Shown: positions 7,698 through 15,753 of the stretch, piece by piece
How the letters are laid out: each line of letters opens with the position of its first letter
How positions within the stretch are numbered: position 1 is the first letter of the stretch
NCBI GenBank assembly: GCA_003520745.1
Contig: DOUE01000021.1
Coordinates: 65,874 to 91,100 of the forward strand
Length of the DNA: 25,227 nucleotides
Reading direction: 5' to 3'
Source of the DNA: Erysipelotrichaceae bacterium
GTDB lineage: Bacteria; Bacillota_I; Bacilli_A; Erysipelotrichales; Erysipelotrichaceae
The notes under the pieces: model-generated
Told to the model about the DNA's origin: nothing
Seen by the model: the letters and a program-made list of their open reading frames with translations, nothing else
Database searches by the model: none
Position numbers and translations under genes: made by a program

Positions 7698-9689
7698 CTA
7701 GAGATAATCGGAGTAGCGATACTCAAATTGTAGTCTGCTTGTCTTATCCCTTAGTATTATCTGCAGCATTCCTTTATCAAGTAAAAACTCCTTTTTAGCG
7801 TAATGAGTCGACTTACCCAGATCATATGACCATTTTCCTCTATATCGAATCACATCTCGCACTAGGCTATGGATCGTCTTACGATACTGATAGAATTCGG
7901 AAACTTGGTTCTCTTGCACCCATTCAAGAAAGCTCACTTCAATCTCCGGATCATAAGCTATTTTCGAAGAAGTAAGAGTTGTTTTAAAGATGCTCCATGC
8001 TTCATGGAGAGGTAAGAAATCGAGTTCGAAAACTTGTCGAATGATGAATCGTAAACTCGGATAGTCAGACATCAATGACTCCCAGTCCTGACTTTCAATG
8101 AGAAGATACAATCCGAAATTCCAAGAGTAGTTTAACAATAGGGTGAAAATCGGTCGAAGTAAATCTTCATTGAACCGATAATCATAGAGTCCACTTAAAT
8201 CGATGACAATGGCTCCATTTTTTGCGGTATCGAACGTTGTCATCAAGTCGACTTCAGAGTTTTTTCTGCAGTTTGACAAAAGATCGAAACAATCGACTCT
8301 CACGATGTTTCGATGCTCAAGGAAGCCCAATTCATGGAGAACTGCCGAGTGTCTCTCAACGAATTCAGTATGTCCGGTTCCCCTCTTTCCGATTACGGCA
8401 TAAGTTTTAGGGACTCGAACACGACCGGATTCCTTGATGAATCCCTCTTGGAAAAGTCGCGACAATTTTTTAAGTGCATCAATTTCAGACTTGACCTCCT
8501 CCGTACTAAACATTTGCAACAGTTTTTCGGAAGATGATTCCCCACTTATTTCTGGAATTCTCATATCAGGAAATGACGATGCATATTGTGGGTATATTGA
8601 GGTAATCACTTGTGATCGATATACTCTTTGGAAATCCGAATCATTATTTGTATCTGGTTGAGTCTTTGACTTATAGCGGACGAATCGTTCAAATAGATCT
8701 GAGTTGTTGATACCATACTTCCCGAGTCTTTCAGCCAATGAGGTTCTTTCATTTGAAATGTTGGATTGCTGACCTACATTAAGCGCCAGAATCGGAATCG
8801 AAATGAGATGCTCATTAAGTTTATCTATCACCATTCTTTGCTTGTTGGATATTGTGAAGATGAACTGATGATCGATAAAGTGAGGTTGAAATGCTTCCGC
8901 AAGTCTGATAATGAATTCAGTGGTAAAATCTTGATCGAAATCTTTTTCAAAATTGATTTGAATGATCGACTCTTTTGATGTATTGAGCAACGTATTCATT
9001 TTGTAGACGTTGAATTTCACATAGTCTAGCGAAATCTTCACTACTCTTCGACTCCGTTGCCTCCTATTCTCTAGAAGCAAGTTGACAAGTACATTGAATG
9101 CTTTTTCTGAATCGATTGAATTCTTGTAAAGCAGCGCATAGTGGATGGGATAACAACTCCGTATCTCTTCTCTAGATCCTTCTAAAATCCGAAAGGTCTC
9201 CTCATAGAAACTATTCTGATCAATCATTCCATCAATGATTTCATTCATTTCAGACTCGGCCATGGTCGTGTCGAAGTATCTTTCTTCGATTGTAATCCCG
9301 TCTTCAGAATCATGAACCAAAGCTTGTTTGATCGATTGGGTCTGGAATTGGACTTCGCCAAAATCGATGGGTCTATCTCGTAACATGGCAAGCATCTCGA
9401 AGGCCATCACTTCTTCAACTCTAGTCTGATCAATAATCATCTCAACATCTAGGGTTTCTAGAAATACTCTCGTGTGATTTTGGACATCTAGAGTTGACAT
9501 CCATTCGTCCGCCCAAAAGATGAGTTGAGTTATCGATGATTCCAATTTTGAAATTACCAATGCGAATTTGCCCTCAGTAAACTTTTCATTAAAGAACATT
9601 TCAGCGTTTTCTACACGTTTTAACATTTCCTTCATTCGATTTTCTTCATCATCAATCCCTTTTATATTGACCGTTACTTTGTAATACAT
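7698..9689 (-). CDS. Double-AAA-like protein with a degenerate ATPase centre
   Basis: The 663-residue protein is a diverged paralog of the next upstream gene. Its N-terminal part (about 1-150) starts MYYKVTVNIKG, like MYFHVECQLSK of the paralog. A first AAA-like fold without Walker motifs spans about 160-310. The C-terminal AAA region has a Walker A-like GKRGTGHT (434-441) where the invariant Lys is His440, and a Walker B-like AIVIDLSG (493-500) where the catalytic Glu is Leu498. One of the two arginines of the paralog's NPGLRSR finger is also lost. It should therefore not hydrolyse ATP, and may be a structural or regulatory partner in a mixed ring. It follows the active paralog by 24 bases with its own GGGAGGA site, so both are made together. 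I do not know a named system with this pair. Confidence 0.78.
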   Translation of the reverse strand: MYYKVTVNIKGIDDEENRMKEMLKRVENAEMFFNEKFTEGKFALVISKLESSITQLIFWADEWMSTLDVQNHTRVFLETLDVEMIIDQTRVEEVMAFEMLAMLRDRPIDFGEVQFQTQSIKQALVHDSEDGITIEERYFDTTMAESEMNEIIDGMIDQNSFYEETFRILEGSREEIRSCYPIHYALLYKNSIDSEKAFNVLVNLLLENRRQRSRRVVKISLDYVKFNVYKMNTLLNTSKESIIQINFEKDFDQDFTTEFIIRLAEAFQPHFIDHQFIFTISNKQRMVIDKLNEHLISIPILALNVGQQSNISNERTSLAERLGKYGINNSDLFERFVRYKSKTQPDTNNDSDFQRVYRSQVITSIYPQYASSFPDMRIPEISGESSSEKLLQMFSTEEVKSEIDALKKLSRLFQEGFIKESGRVRVPKTYAVIGKRGTGHTEFVERHSAVLHELGFLEHRNIVRVDCFDLLSNCRKNSEVDLMTTFDTAKNGAIVIDLSGLYDYRFNEDLLRPIFTLLLNYSWNFGLYLLIESQDWESLMSDYPSLRFIIRQVFELDFLPLHEAWSIFKTTLTSSKIAYDPEIEVSFLEWVQENQVSEFYQYRKTIHSLVRDVIRYRGKWSYDLGKSTHYAKKEFLLDKGMLQIILRDKTSRLQFEYRYSDYL

Positions 9690-9713
9690 ACTTCCTCCCT
9701 TTTAGATTGTCTC

Positions 9714-11693
9714 TTATGAAAGTATGATTCTTTGCTTTCCTTCTCTGATCTCTTCAAAATCTTCTACCAGTAATGTTTTAACTATCGCTTCATCAACTTG
9801 ACTAGAATCCAGATCGTAGAGTCGAGAGGCAAGTCTCCTCTTAGCTTTCTCTATGATATTGTATACATATCTTCCATTTCCAAAATTCTCGTTTTGATTG
9901 ATTCGTCGAAAGTGTCTCTCAAGTAATTCAAGTGCATCACGGTCGATCATTAACGATTGATCCTTTACCATTTTCATCGCTATTTGCGTTAATTCAGTTG
10001 CGGAATAGTCAGGAAACTCAATGATCAACTGGATACGACTACGTAACCCCGGATTGCGATCGATGAAATCATTCATTGGATCTGAGTAACCAGCAAAAAC
10101 GACCACTAAATCCTGATATCTCTTTCCCAATTCAGTGACGATTGCATTGATTGCTTCATCTCCGTAAAGCCCGTTTTTTTCATCAACAAGCGAGTAAGCT
10201 TCGTCGATAAGAAGCACATTCCCTTTCGCTGACTCAAAGATTTCTTTCACTTGTACTGAAGTCCATCCAACATACTTGCCCACAAGATTTGACCGCCCCA
10301 CTTCGATTAAACCGCCTACAGAGAGAATGCCTTTCTCTCTGAGTACTTTCGCCATTATCCGAGCGATGCTTGTTTTGGCTGTTCCGGGATTCCCATGAAA
10401 TGCCATGACGCAACTAAACTCATCTTGTGGGAATCCTAGATCTCCATATCGTTTTTTCACTTCATAGTACTTAACAAACTCAGATATCTGTTTCTTCACT
10501 TCTTTTAACCCGATGAACTGATTAAGCTGAGAGAGTGAGTCACTCGAGTCCTCGATAACGATTTTTGAATTCCTTCGTGGTGTGACAATCGGGAGATTCA
10601 AATGTCCATCAATAACACTGTCGACGGCTGCATTCACCTCAGTTATTGAGTATGAAATCTGGTTTTTCGGATAATGTGCTTTCAACTTATCCGATGTAAT
10701 CTTCAGGCCAATCCCACTTAATGTTTTCTTTGCAATCTTGATTGCATTAACCAGAGAAAAATCGACATCATTGATTTCGACAAAGCGAATCGGACTCAAT
10801 TCTTTGACGAGTTGATTCAGCATTGGTCCAGATGTAGAATCAGACTCAAGAAACACCAGGACGCTATGTCGATATTTGCTTATAAACTCAAGCAAATAGT
10901 CAAGTTGGTTAATGTTGTTTCCAGCGAGGTTATCATCATCAGGTGCGATTCGAGAGTAGATCCAAATACTCCCACCCATCATTTCATCGAAAACATGAAC
11001 GTACTCATCCAAGGTCAATCTCGTAAAATTATCAACTTCGAGCCTTAGTAATCGACGGCTCAATAAGCAACCTGACTTGGTCATAGAGTTAATGATCGAA
11101 TGTACGATAGCCTGACTCTGATCGGAATTCCTACTCGATAATCGAAAGTGATAAAGGTGACCCAAGAACTTCCCCGAACTCCTTCGTGACTTGATTTCAT
11201 TCAGAACATGCTTCATGCTCTCACTCGTTTCAATCATCGGTTCTTCACCATTTGTCGTTTGATTGAAGTCACTCGCTACGATTTCATCGATGATGTTTCT
11301 TCTTGCCTGAGTATCATTGAAATCAAATATGTCTTCAATTCGCATTTGGTTCATTGAAATATTATCGAATCGGTATGCCGAATTGAGACAATCCCTCATT
11401 TCGCTCAATGTTATTTCTTGAACAGAACATCGAATCGGATCAAGTTTTAAGGCTTGTAGATAGTCATCACTAAGTTTCTTTGGATTATATTCAAATCTTC
11501 TTCGCCATGGAATGATAAACGCGAAACTAATCATGTCGGCATCCAGCTTTATCAGCATAAATTTCAGATCCTTAGGTAATTGATGGATGAACATATTGGA
11601 CTTGTCGATTTCTCTCGCATACCTAACCCTGACCCCCTTTCCTTCAGCACAGTCAATCACTTTACTTAGTTGACATTCAACGTGGAAGTACAT
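9714..11693 (-). CDS. CbbX/SpoVK-type AAA+ ATPase with an extra degenerate N-terminal AAA domain
   Basis: A 659-residue protein. Residues 393-650 form a complete CbxX/CfqX-type AAA+ domain: FIGLKEVKKQI entry, Walker A GNPGTAKTS (434-442), pore-loop-like GRSNLVGKYVG (466-476), Walker B VLLIDEA (493-499), sensor 1 VVFAGY (531-536), arginine finger NPGLRSR (547-553) and a helical lid. Residues about 160-330 look like a second AAA-type fold without Walker motifs. Family members are hexameric remodelling motors (CbbX acts on Rubisco, EccA in type VII secretion); no such clients are nearby. The start at 11693 follows GAGGTGAT. It is first in a two-gene operon with the degenerate paralog, so a mixed ATPase complex is likely. 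The target is unknown. Confidence 0.85.
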   Translation of the reverse strand: MYFHVECQLSKVIDCAEGKGVRVRYAREIDKSNMFIHQLPKDLKFMLIKLDADMISFAFIIPWRRRFEYNPKKLSDDYLQALKLDPIRCSVQEITLSEMRDCLNSAYRFDNISMNQMRIEDIFDFNDTQARRNIIDEIVASDFNQTTNGEEPMIETSESMKHVLNEIKSRRSSGKFLGHLYHFRLSSRNSDQSQAIVHSIINSMTKSGCLLSRRLLRLEVDNFTRLTLDEYVHVFDEMMGGSIWIYSRIAPDDDNLAGNNINQLDYLLEFISKYRHSVLVFLESDSTSGPMLNQLVKELSPIRFVEINDVDFSLVNAIKIAKKTLSGIGLKITSDKLKAHYPKNQISYSITEVNAAVDSVIDGHLNLPIVTPRRNSKIVIEDSSDSLSQLNQFIGLKEVKKQISEFVKYYEVKKRYGDLGFPQDEFSCVMAFHGNPGTAKTSIARIMAKVLREKGILSVGGLIEVGRSNLVGKYVGWTSVQVKEIFESAKGNVLLIDEAYSLVDEKNGLYGDEAINAIVTELGKRYQDLVVVFAGYSDPMNDFIDRNPGLRSRIQLIIEFPDYSATELTQIAMKMVKDQSLMIDRDALELLERHFRRINQNENFGNGRYVYNIIEKAKRRLASRLYDLDSSQVDEAIVKTLLVEDFEEIREGKQRIILS

Positions 11694-11718
11694 GTTATCA
11701 CCTCAGTCTCTATTCTAT

Positions 11719-11748
11719 AAAAAACGATGCACCATATTTGGTACATCG
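11719..11748 (-). terminator. Intrinsic terminator between the Nmad3-like gene and the AAA operon
   Basis: Read on the minus strand, CGATGTACC and GGTGCATCG (one G-U or mismatch position) pair around a six-base AT loop at 11725-11748, and six Ts follow (11724-11719). It ends transcription from the Nmad3-like gene. The core also resembles a palindrome at 13043-13062, so it may double as a binding site in front of the AAA operon. Confidence 0.72.
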
Positions 11749-11780
11749 CTAATAATCCGAGAGGATTCTTTAAATCTACT

Positions 11781-12578
11781 TCAGTCGTTTGTTCTGTGCT
11801 TTTTCACTTTATCTATCAACCATTGAGCAATGTTTTGATCAGCATCCAAAACAAACTCTTGTCCAATCATCGCTGATTGAAAGTAATCCTTCTTTTGACT
11901 GAACTCGTTATGATATGAGATTGTTTTACACTTGATACAATCCGGAAGTTCCCATTTCGATCGAGAATATCCTTTTCTTGTCAAATCCAAATCCTCCGAA
12001 TAGGTAAACGTTCCATATCCAGGTAGTTTCGTATCCAGTAGAAACTCTAATGCCGTAAATATCGCATTTGGTTTCGAAGGCCGCGTGGTCGAATGAGGGT
12101 GCCAGTGATACTTGGCTATCTCATCAGATGTATCATGTATTCCGCTGATTTGAAAATAGCCAAAAATGACATGCTTATCTGACGCTCCTCTTTTATATTT
12201 ATATCCAGATCCTACATTTTCTACCTCTATAAACCAACCAAAAAACAGGAAAACATCACCGACTTTTACTTTTTGGTTCATAAGGTGAGTTAACGCTGCC
12301 TCCTCTTGACCAAAACAAGCTTCCCAATCATCTGGTCTCTTTTCTAGAATGTTATCATAAATATCTGGATCAAGATGACACTTCTCGAAGTTGAAAGTCG
12401 GTTTCAATTCCTTTACTATTTGAAAATAGTTTTTTCCTTTGTATTTTAGTTCGGAGTACTTTGTTTCATTCTTATCGAATGGTATAGGAAAAGATAGCAA
12501 AACTTTGCCATCGATAATCTGGCTAGTCATTTTTGCATTATGTTCACCAGAATCAAAACCTTTCCTTCTAATAATAAT
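11781..12578 (-). CDS. Nmad3-like (nucleotide modification associated) protein that lacks an ATG start
   Basis: The product closely resembles the one encoded at 20104-20904; shared blocks include CHLDPDIY, ACFGQ, GDVFLFFGW, YKRGASD, HVIFGY, WHPHS, LPGYGTF and DYFQSAMIGQEFV. The family (Nmad3 as I recall it) is linked with DNA base modification in phages, but its reaction is not established. The first ATG is at 12530, but conserved coding continues upstream as KKIIIRRKGFDSG with no ATG, GTG or TTG. A good AAGGAG site lies at 12597-12592, so the likely start is an ATT at 12578 (265 residues, 13-base spacing), or the start has mutated and only a shorter form is made from 12530 (249 residues). 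A terminator follows, so it is a separate unit from the AAA operon. The intact body argues for recent or continuing function. Confidence 0.68.
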   Translation of the reverse strand: MIIRRKGFDSGEHNAKMTSQIIDGKVLLSFPIPFDKNETKYSELKYKGKNYFQIVKELKPTFNFEKCHLDPDIYDNILEKRPDDWEACFGQEEAALTHLMNQKVKVGDVFLFFGWFIEVENVGSGYKYKRGASDKHVIFGYFQISGIHDTSDEIAKYHWHPHSTTRPSKPNAIFTALEFLLDTKLPGYGTFTYSEDLDLTRKGYSRSKWELPDCIKCKTISYHNEFSQKKDYFQSAMIGQEFVLDADQNIAQWLIDKVKKHRTND

Positions 12579-12591
12579 TTTTTTGTTTTAT

Positions 12592-12597
12592 CTCCTT
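12592..12597 (-). promoter_or_regulatory. Ribosome binding site with no canonical start behind it
   Basis: Minus-strand AAGGAG is followed by ATAAAAC, a run of seven As and ATTATTATT. In the related gene an ATG lies at the matching place. The only start-like codon in frame here is ATT, so this site marks a lost or unusual (AUU) start. Confidence 0.5.
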
Positions 12598-12639
12598 CAT
12601 GTGTTTAGTTATAATCTCAGTAAATGATATAAGAGACTC

Positions 12640-12919
12640 AAATTGCATTCTGTGAAAAGTCGAGATCGAAGTATTGTTCCTCGATTTGTACATCACCTTC
12701 TGGATGATTCACCAATGCTCAAAAGACGTTTGAAATAGGAAATGGGATTTCGCCACAAACAAGTGGTCGATCTCTATGCAGATAATGCGATAGTACACCC
12801 TTCACCGAGCATCAAATTCTTTGCGAATTGCTCTTCGATGCGGCAACGATTCAAGATAAACTGAATCTGCACGAATTTTTCCAGAAATCATTAAGGTAGA
12901 CACTGACTTTGTGATACAT
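12640..12919 (-). pseudogene. Decayed 5' fragment of a third double-AAA paralog
   Basis: Translating the minus strand by hand gives pieces that follow the 663-residue AAA-like protein in order. MYHKVSVYLN matches its residues 1-10. After a frameshift, ILNRCRIEEQFAKNLMLGEG matches 22-40. Then residues about 50-103 are missing. RDRPLVCGEI and, past a TGA, ALVNHPEGDVQIEEQYFD match 104-140. The start ATG at 12919 still has AAGGAGA in front (about 12925-12931). The rest of the gene is gone; homology fades near 12640. So a third copy of this gene once stood here with its own start region, and it decayed by deletion, frameshift and stop. Confidence 0.75.
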
Positions 12920-12986
12920 GAGTTCTCCTTCTCAACCCTAGTTGATAATATACATTTATTCGTTCTAGCAATCCTTCAAGTCCATA

Positions 12987-13013
12987 TTAACTAAATACTT
13001 TAGATTTAGTTTA
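12987..13013. repeat. Inverted repeat, 10-base arms with one mismatch
   Basis: TTAACTAAAT (12987-12996) and ATTTAGTTTA (13004-13013) face each other across seven bases. It is AT-only apart from one C and one G, so it may be chance in AT-rich DNA, or a binding site. Confidence 0.35.
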
Positions 13014-13042
13014 CAATGATTTATCTACATTATTAGAAAAGG

Positions 13043-13062
13043 TTGTACCGAATATAGTACAA
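13043..13062. repeat. Palindrome TTGTAC-N8-GTACAA
   Basis: Perfect six-base arms flank CGAATATA. Over 18 bases it matches the terminator stem at 11725-11748 in all but three positions (TGTACCRAATATRGTRCA). One copy lies upstream of the AAA operon, the other upstream of the decayed AAA paralog, so it could be a shared operator. Confidence 0.4.
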
Positions 13063-13220
13063 ACACTCTGATATATGATAATTGTAGAAAAGTATTGAAT
13101 AGTTAATTTATTACAACACTTATCGTGTATGTATTTGCCGATTTGGAGTAAGTAAAATGAAATTAACATAAGTCCAAATGTATATCAATCGTTAAGTTAG
13201 CCTTATTATAGGAACAAAAA

Positions 13221-13234
13221 GTCACATATGTGAC
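13221..13234. promoter_or_regulatory. Operator-like perfect palindrome GTCACATATGTGAC
   Basis: A 14-base perfect inverted repeat sits between a -10-like TATTAT (13204-13209) and the ribosome binding site (13236-13241) of the vWA-like gene. That is where a repressor would block initiation. No second copy was noticed in the window. Confidence 0.5.
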
Positions 13235-13247
13235 GAAAGGAAATAGA

Positions 13248-13862
13248 ATGAAAAAGAGTATTTTCTTACTTTATTTGCACAAAGCCGTAGAAAGACTTCG
13301 CCCAAGAATCGAAGAAGGAGGTTACCGTTACATAACCGAAGAACATGTGGAACTTCAAACAGAGATTAATATTATGAACTTCGAAAAGGTAGCCTTTGTA
13401 ACAGACATGCATCTAAATCAGAACTCATTCTTTAATTTGATAGACACCATGACAGAACATTTTCGCAAGCATCAAAAAACCTTTTTATCCACAAGAGGGT
13501 TTTCAGTATTGGGTTGGTCATCCGCTGGTTTGTCAGATGAAATTAAAACAATAAGGTTGAAAGTAATAGAAATTACGAAAGAAAACTACATAAACGATCC
13601 ATTACAAACGGACTTTATCCAATTGCTTACAAAATTAAATTCGGTAAAACGTGTTGATTTGTTTGTCATTTTTACTGATGCAGAATTTTCTATCAATATC
13701 GAACTTCCGGTTCACTATAAATATCGTCCCTTGTTAAGGAAATGTCTCTTCTTAGTTTTTAATCCAGATAAAAGTAAAGTTGATTATTTCAAATCAAAAT
13801 TAGGAATTAGCAAGATAAATATCCTCGCTTTAGATGATAGTAACCAGAATGACCAAATATGA
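13248..13862 (+). CDS. vWA-like protein of unknown function, first gene of the HD/nuclease operon
   Basis: A 204-residue protein started at the ATG at 13248, which has AAAGGAAA in front; an in-frame ATG at 13230 overlaps the operator and is less likely. The order of predicted strands and helices recalls a von Willebrand A fold: hydrophobic strand KVAFVTDMHLNQNS (47-60), a helix, a Gly-rich stretch STRGFSVLGWSSAG (81-94), then LFVIFTDAEF (138-147) with D144 where vWA proteins carry a metal-site Asp. The usual DxSxS is not kept (D-M-H), so metal binding is doubtful and the assignment is tentative. Its stop overlaps the HD gene's ATG. vWA-like proteins in conflict systems often act as adaptors for the catalytic partners. 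Confidence 0.7.
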   Translation: MKKSIFLLYLHKAVERLRPRIEEGGYRYITEEHVELQTEINIMNFEKVAFVTDMHLNQNSFFNLIDTMTEHFRKHQKTFLSTRGFSVLGWSSAGLSDEIKTIRLKVIEITKENYINDPLQTDFIQLLTKLNSVKRVDLFVIFTDAEFSINIELPVHYKYRPLLRKCLFLVFNPDKSKVDYFKSKLGISKINILALDDSNQNDQI

Positions 13863-14524
13863 AAAAAGAGGTAAAAATTGTTATGGAAGTAGATTATAAT
13901 AAAGCCAACGGATTAATGACTAAAGAAGTTAACAAAGTACCAGAATATCTCGCAGCAAGATACCAATCACTGAAAGATCTTGTTGCAGATCGTAAAGTCC
14001 AGTTTGCCGAATTAATGTCTTTTATAGAAAACGAAACATCATATTTATCGACCCCCGCATCGACGAGATTCCATCTATGTCGGGAATTCGGTCTATTGGA
14101 ACATAGCATTAATGTTGCAGAAACAATGTTAAAGATTAAAGAGATTCTCGCACCTGAGTTAAGTGATGAGAGTTGTGTGATTGTGGCTTTGCTTCATGAT
14201 CTTGGAAAAGCTGGAATGCCTGGAAATCCTCAGTACTTTGAGAACGAACCTTCTGAGCGCCAAAAATGGGCAGGTCATCCTGCGAGTACACCCTATAGAT
14301 TTAACAATGATCTCGTTTATCTTAGTGTACCTATTCGCAGCATTTATTTGATTCTACAATACTTCCCTCTTTCAGAAGAGGAAGTGCAAGCCATAGTTTA
14401 TCATGATGGTCAGTATGTTGAAGATAACCGAAGTGTAGCAACGAAGGAAGAGAAGCTGACGTTATTACTTCAGTACTCAGATAACTGGAGTGGATTCATA
14501 ACGGAGGAGGAAAAAATTGAGTAA
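13859..14524 (+). CDS. HD-domain phosphohydrolase
   Basis: A 221-residue protein with the complete HD signature: H82 (LLEHSINV), H113-D114 (ALLHDLGKAG), H182 (YHDGQY) and D208 (YSDNWS), spread over residues 75-210. HD enzymes hydrolyse phosphoesters of nucleotides or nucleic acids using bound metal; the substrate here is unknown. The ATG at 13859 overlaps the previous stop as ATGA. A second ATG at 13883 has AGAGGT 10 bases upstream and could be the true start (213 residues). Its end overlaps the start of the nuclease gene by eight bases, so all three plus-strand genes are translationally coupled. In a defence setting it might deplete nucleotides or degrade a signal; this is inference. Confidence 0.87.
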   Translation: MKKEVKIVMEVDYNKANGLMTKEVNKVPEYLAARYQSLKDLVADRKVQFAELMSFIENETSYLSTPASTRFHLCREFGLLEHSINVAETMLKIKEILAPELSDESCVIVALLHDLGKAGMPGNPQYFENEPSERQKWAGHPASTPYRFNNDLVYLSVPIRSIYLILQYFPLSEEEVQAIVYHDGQYVEDNRSVATKEEKLTLLLQYSDNWSGFITEEEKIE

Positions 14525-15734
14525 CACGTCAAAGGGGTTGGGTAAAAGAGGAAGTAAGTTATGGATTCAGTTTTTAGTCAATCAAAAGCACGGTGACAAA
14601 TTATCGAAATGCATTATCCAAGAAGACAATGGCATTAGTAAAATCAAATGGTTGTCTCCGTTAAAACAAGAAGACTATGAAGAGTACATGCTTAATTCTG
14701 ATATCATTTTAGAAAGAATCCGTAGTGAAGGCGTTTATATCGACAAGAATATGATCTTGAACTTTTGGCCTTCTCAAAGTCCACATTGGGATGCAATCGG
14801 AATATATTATGATGAGCAAAATATACCCGGTTTACTACTTGTAGAAGCTAAAGCAAACATAAGAGAAATGAACTCAAAGAAAAGTTCAGTACCGAGTTCA
14901 TTCAGGAGCCAACAAAACACTTTGCTTATTGAAGAATCTATGCTTAATGCATATGATGAATTTTGTTCTGGACCTAACTTTGCATCTTGGACAGAAAAGT
15001 ACTATCAACTTGGAAATCGATTAACTTTTCTAAATAAATTGAAAAGTCATTTCCCAGTAAAACTCATTCTATTAAACATTGTAAATGATGAAACTTATAT
15101 AAAGTGTTCTTTTGAAGAATGGCAAGATCACTATAGAAACGTATTTGCAGAGATGACGAATACAAGGAATTTACCTTCCTTAAAAACAAAAAACATCGAC
15201 ATTGTTTATTATAATGGTGAGTTTGCTCAAATTCTTGATTCCGGTAATTTTGAAATAGTCGAAATCGAAGACAACTTGCTGAAAATACCCTCGAAATTCG
15301 TTCAAGATGTAATTCGAAAAATAATGGATGATAGTTTGTCAGGCATAACTAAATTACCGGCAGATCCTAATAGTTTTAAATCTCAATTTGGAAGTAGTTT
15401 CAGTCCCAGAAAAAATGAAGATAAAAAGAATGAGCATACAATATGCGATAAGTATAATTTCATACCATCAGATTATTTGGGTGAATGTTGCGAAACGCTC
15501 GTTGCAGTTTGTTACAATGGTGATGATTTTGACGAGAGACTTCGTCAAGGTCTAAACCATGTTATAGACAATTGTTATAATCAGAATAAATATCTGTATT
15601 TTTTAACAACACAATGGGACATTAATAGCATTAGAAAATACAGAGACAAGATACTTCGGGCACTTGAAATCGGAGTTGAACTACATTTTATACTAATTAA
15701 TGGAAAAACTGCTAAAGAAATGCCATATCTATAA
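14517..15734 (+). CDS. PD-(D/E)XK nuclease-like protein, TTG start
   Basis: A 405-residue protein. The core FWPSQSPHWDAIGIYY...GLLLVEAKANIREM gives D92, E110 and K112 in the D-(x)n-ExK arrangement of restriction-like nucleases, and the N-terminal KGLGKRGSKLWIQFLVN is shared with a widespread family of PD-(D/E)XK proteins I recognise only by pattern. The last ~130 residues (from about 275) look like an added domain. The start is a TTG at 14517, chosen because GGAGGAGG lies at 14503-14510 and no ATG fits; it overlaps the HD gene by eight bases. A strong terminator follows, so it ends the operon. It is probably the DNA- or RNA-cutting component of the three-gene unit. Confidence 0.83.
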   Translation: MSNTSKGLGKRGSKLWIQFLVNQKHGDKLSKCIIQEDNGISKIKWLSPLKQEDYEEYMLNSDIILERIRSEGVYIDKNMILNFWPSQSPHWDAIGIYYDEQNIPGLLLVEAKANIREMNSKKSSVPSSFRSQQNTLLIEESMLNAYDEFCSGPNFASWTEKYYQLGNRLTFLNKLKSHFPVKLILLNIVNDETYIKCSFEEWQDHYRNVFAEMTNTRNLPSLKTKNIDIVYYNGEFAQILDSGNFEIVEIEDNLLKIPSKFVQDVIRKIMDDSLSGITKLPADPNSFKSQFGSSFSPRKNEDKKNEHTICDKYNFIPSDYLGECCETLVAVCYNGDDFDERLRQGLNHVIDNCYNQNKYLYFLTTQWDINSIRKYRDKILRALEIGVELHFILINGKTAKEMPYL

Positions 15735-15753
15735 ATTGACGTTATCTAATAGT

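Larger units (their letters stand above)
12920..13247. other. Divergent control region rich in palindromes
   Basis: This region lies between the decayed AAA copy (leftward) and the vWA-like/HD/nuclease operon (rightward). It is AT-rich and non-coding, and holds three inverted repeats (12987-13013, 13043-13062, 13221-13234), listed separately. A -10-like TATTAT lies at 13204-13209 without a good -35. Confidence 0.5.

Noticed and set aside
8203..8978. Plus-strand frames inside the degenerate AAA gene
   Set aside because: They are overlapping, low-complexity in meaning and without start sites; the minus strand has a clear paralog.
12439..12627. Plus-strand 62-residue hydrophobic frame
   Set aside because: It is antisense to the conserved N-terminal coding of the Nmad3-like gene; hydrophobicity comes from complementing Lys-rich codons.
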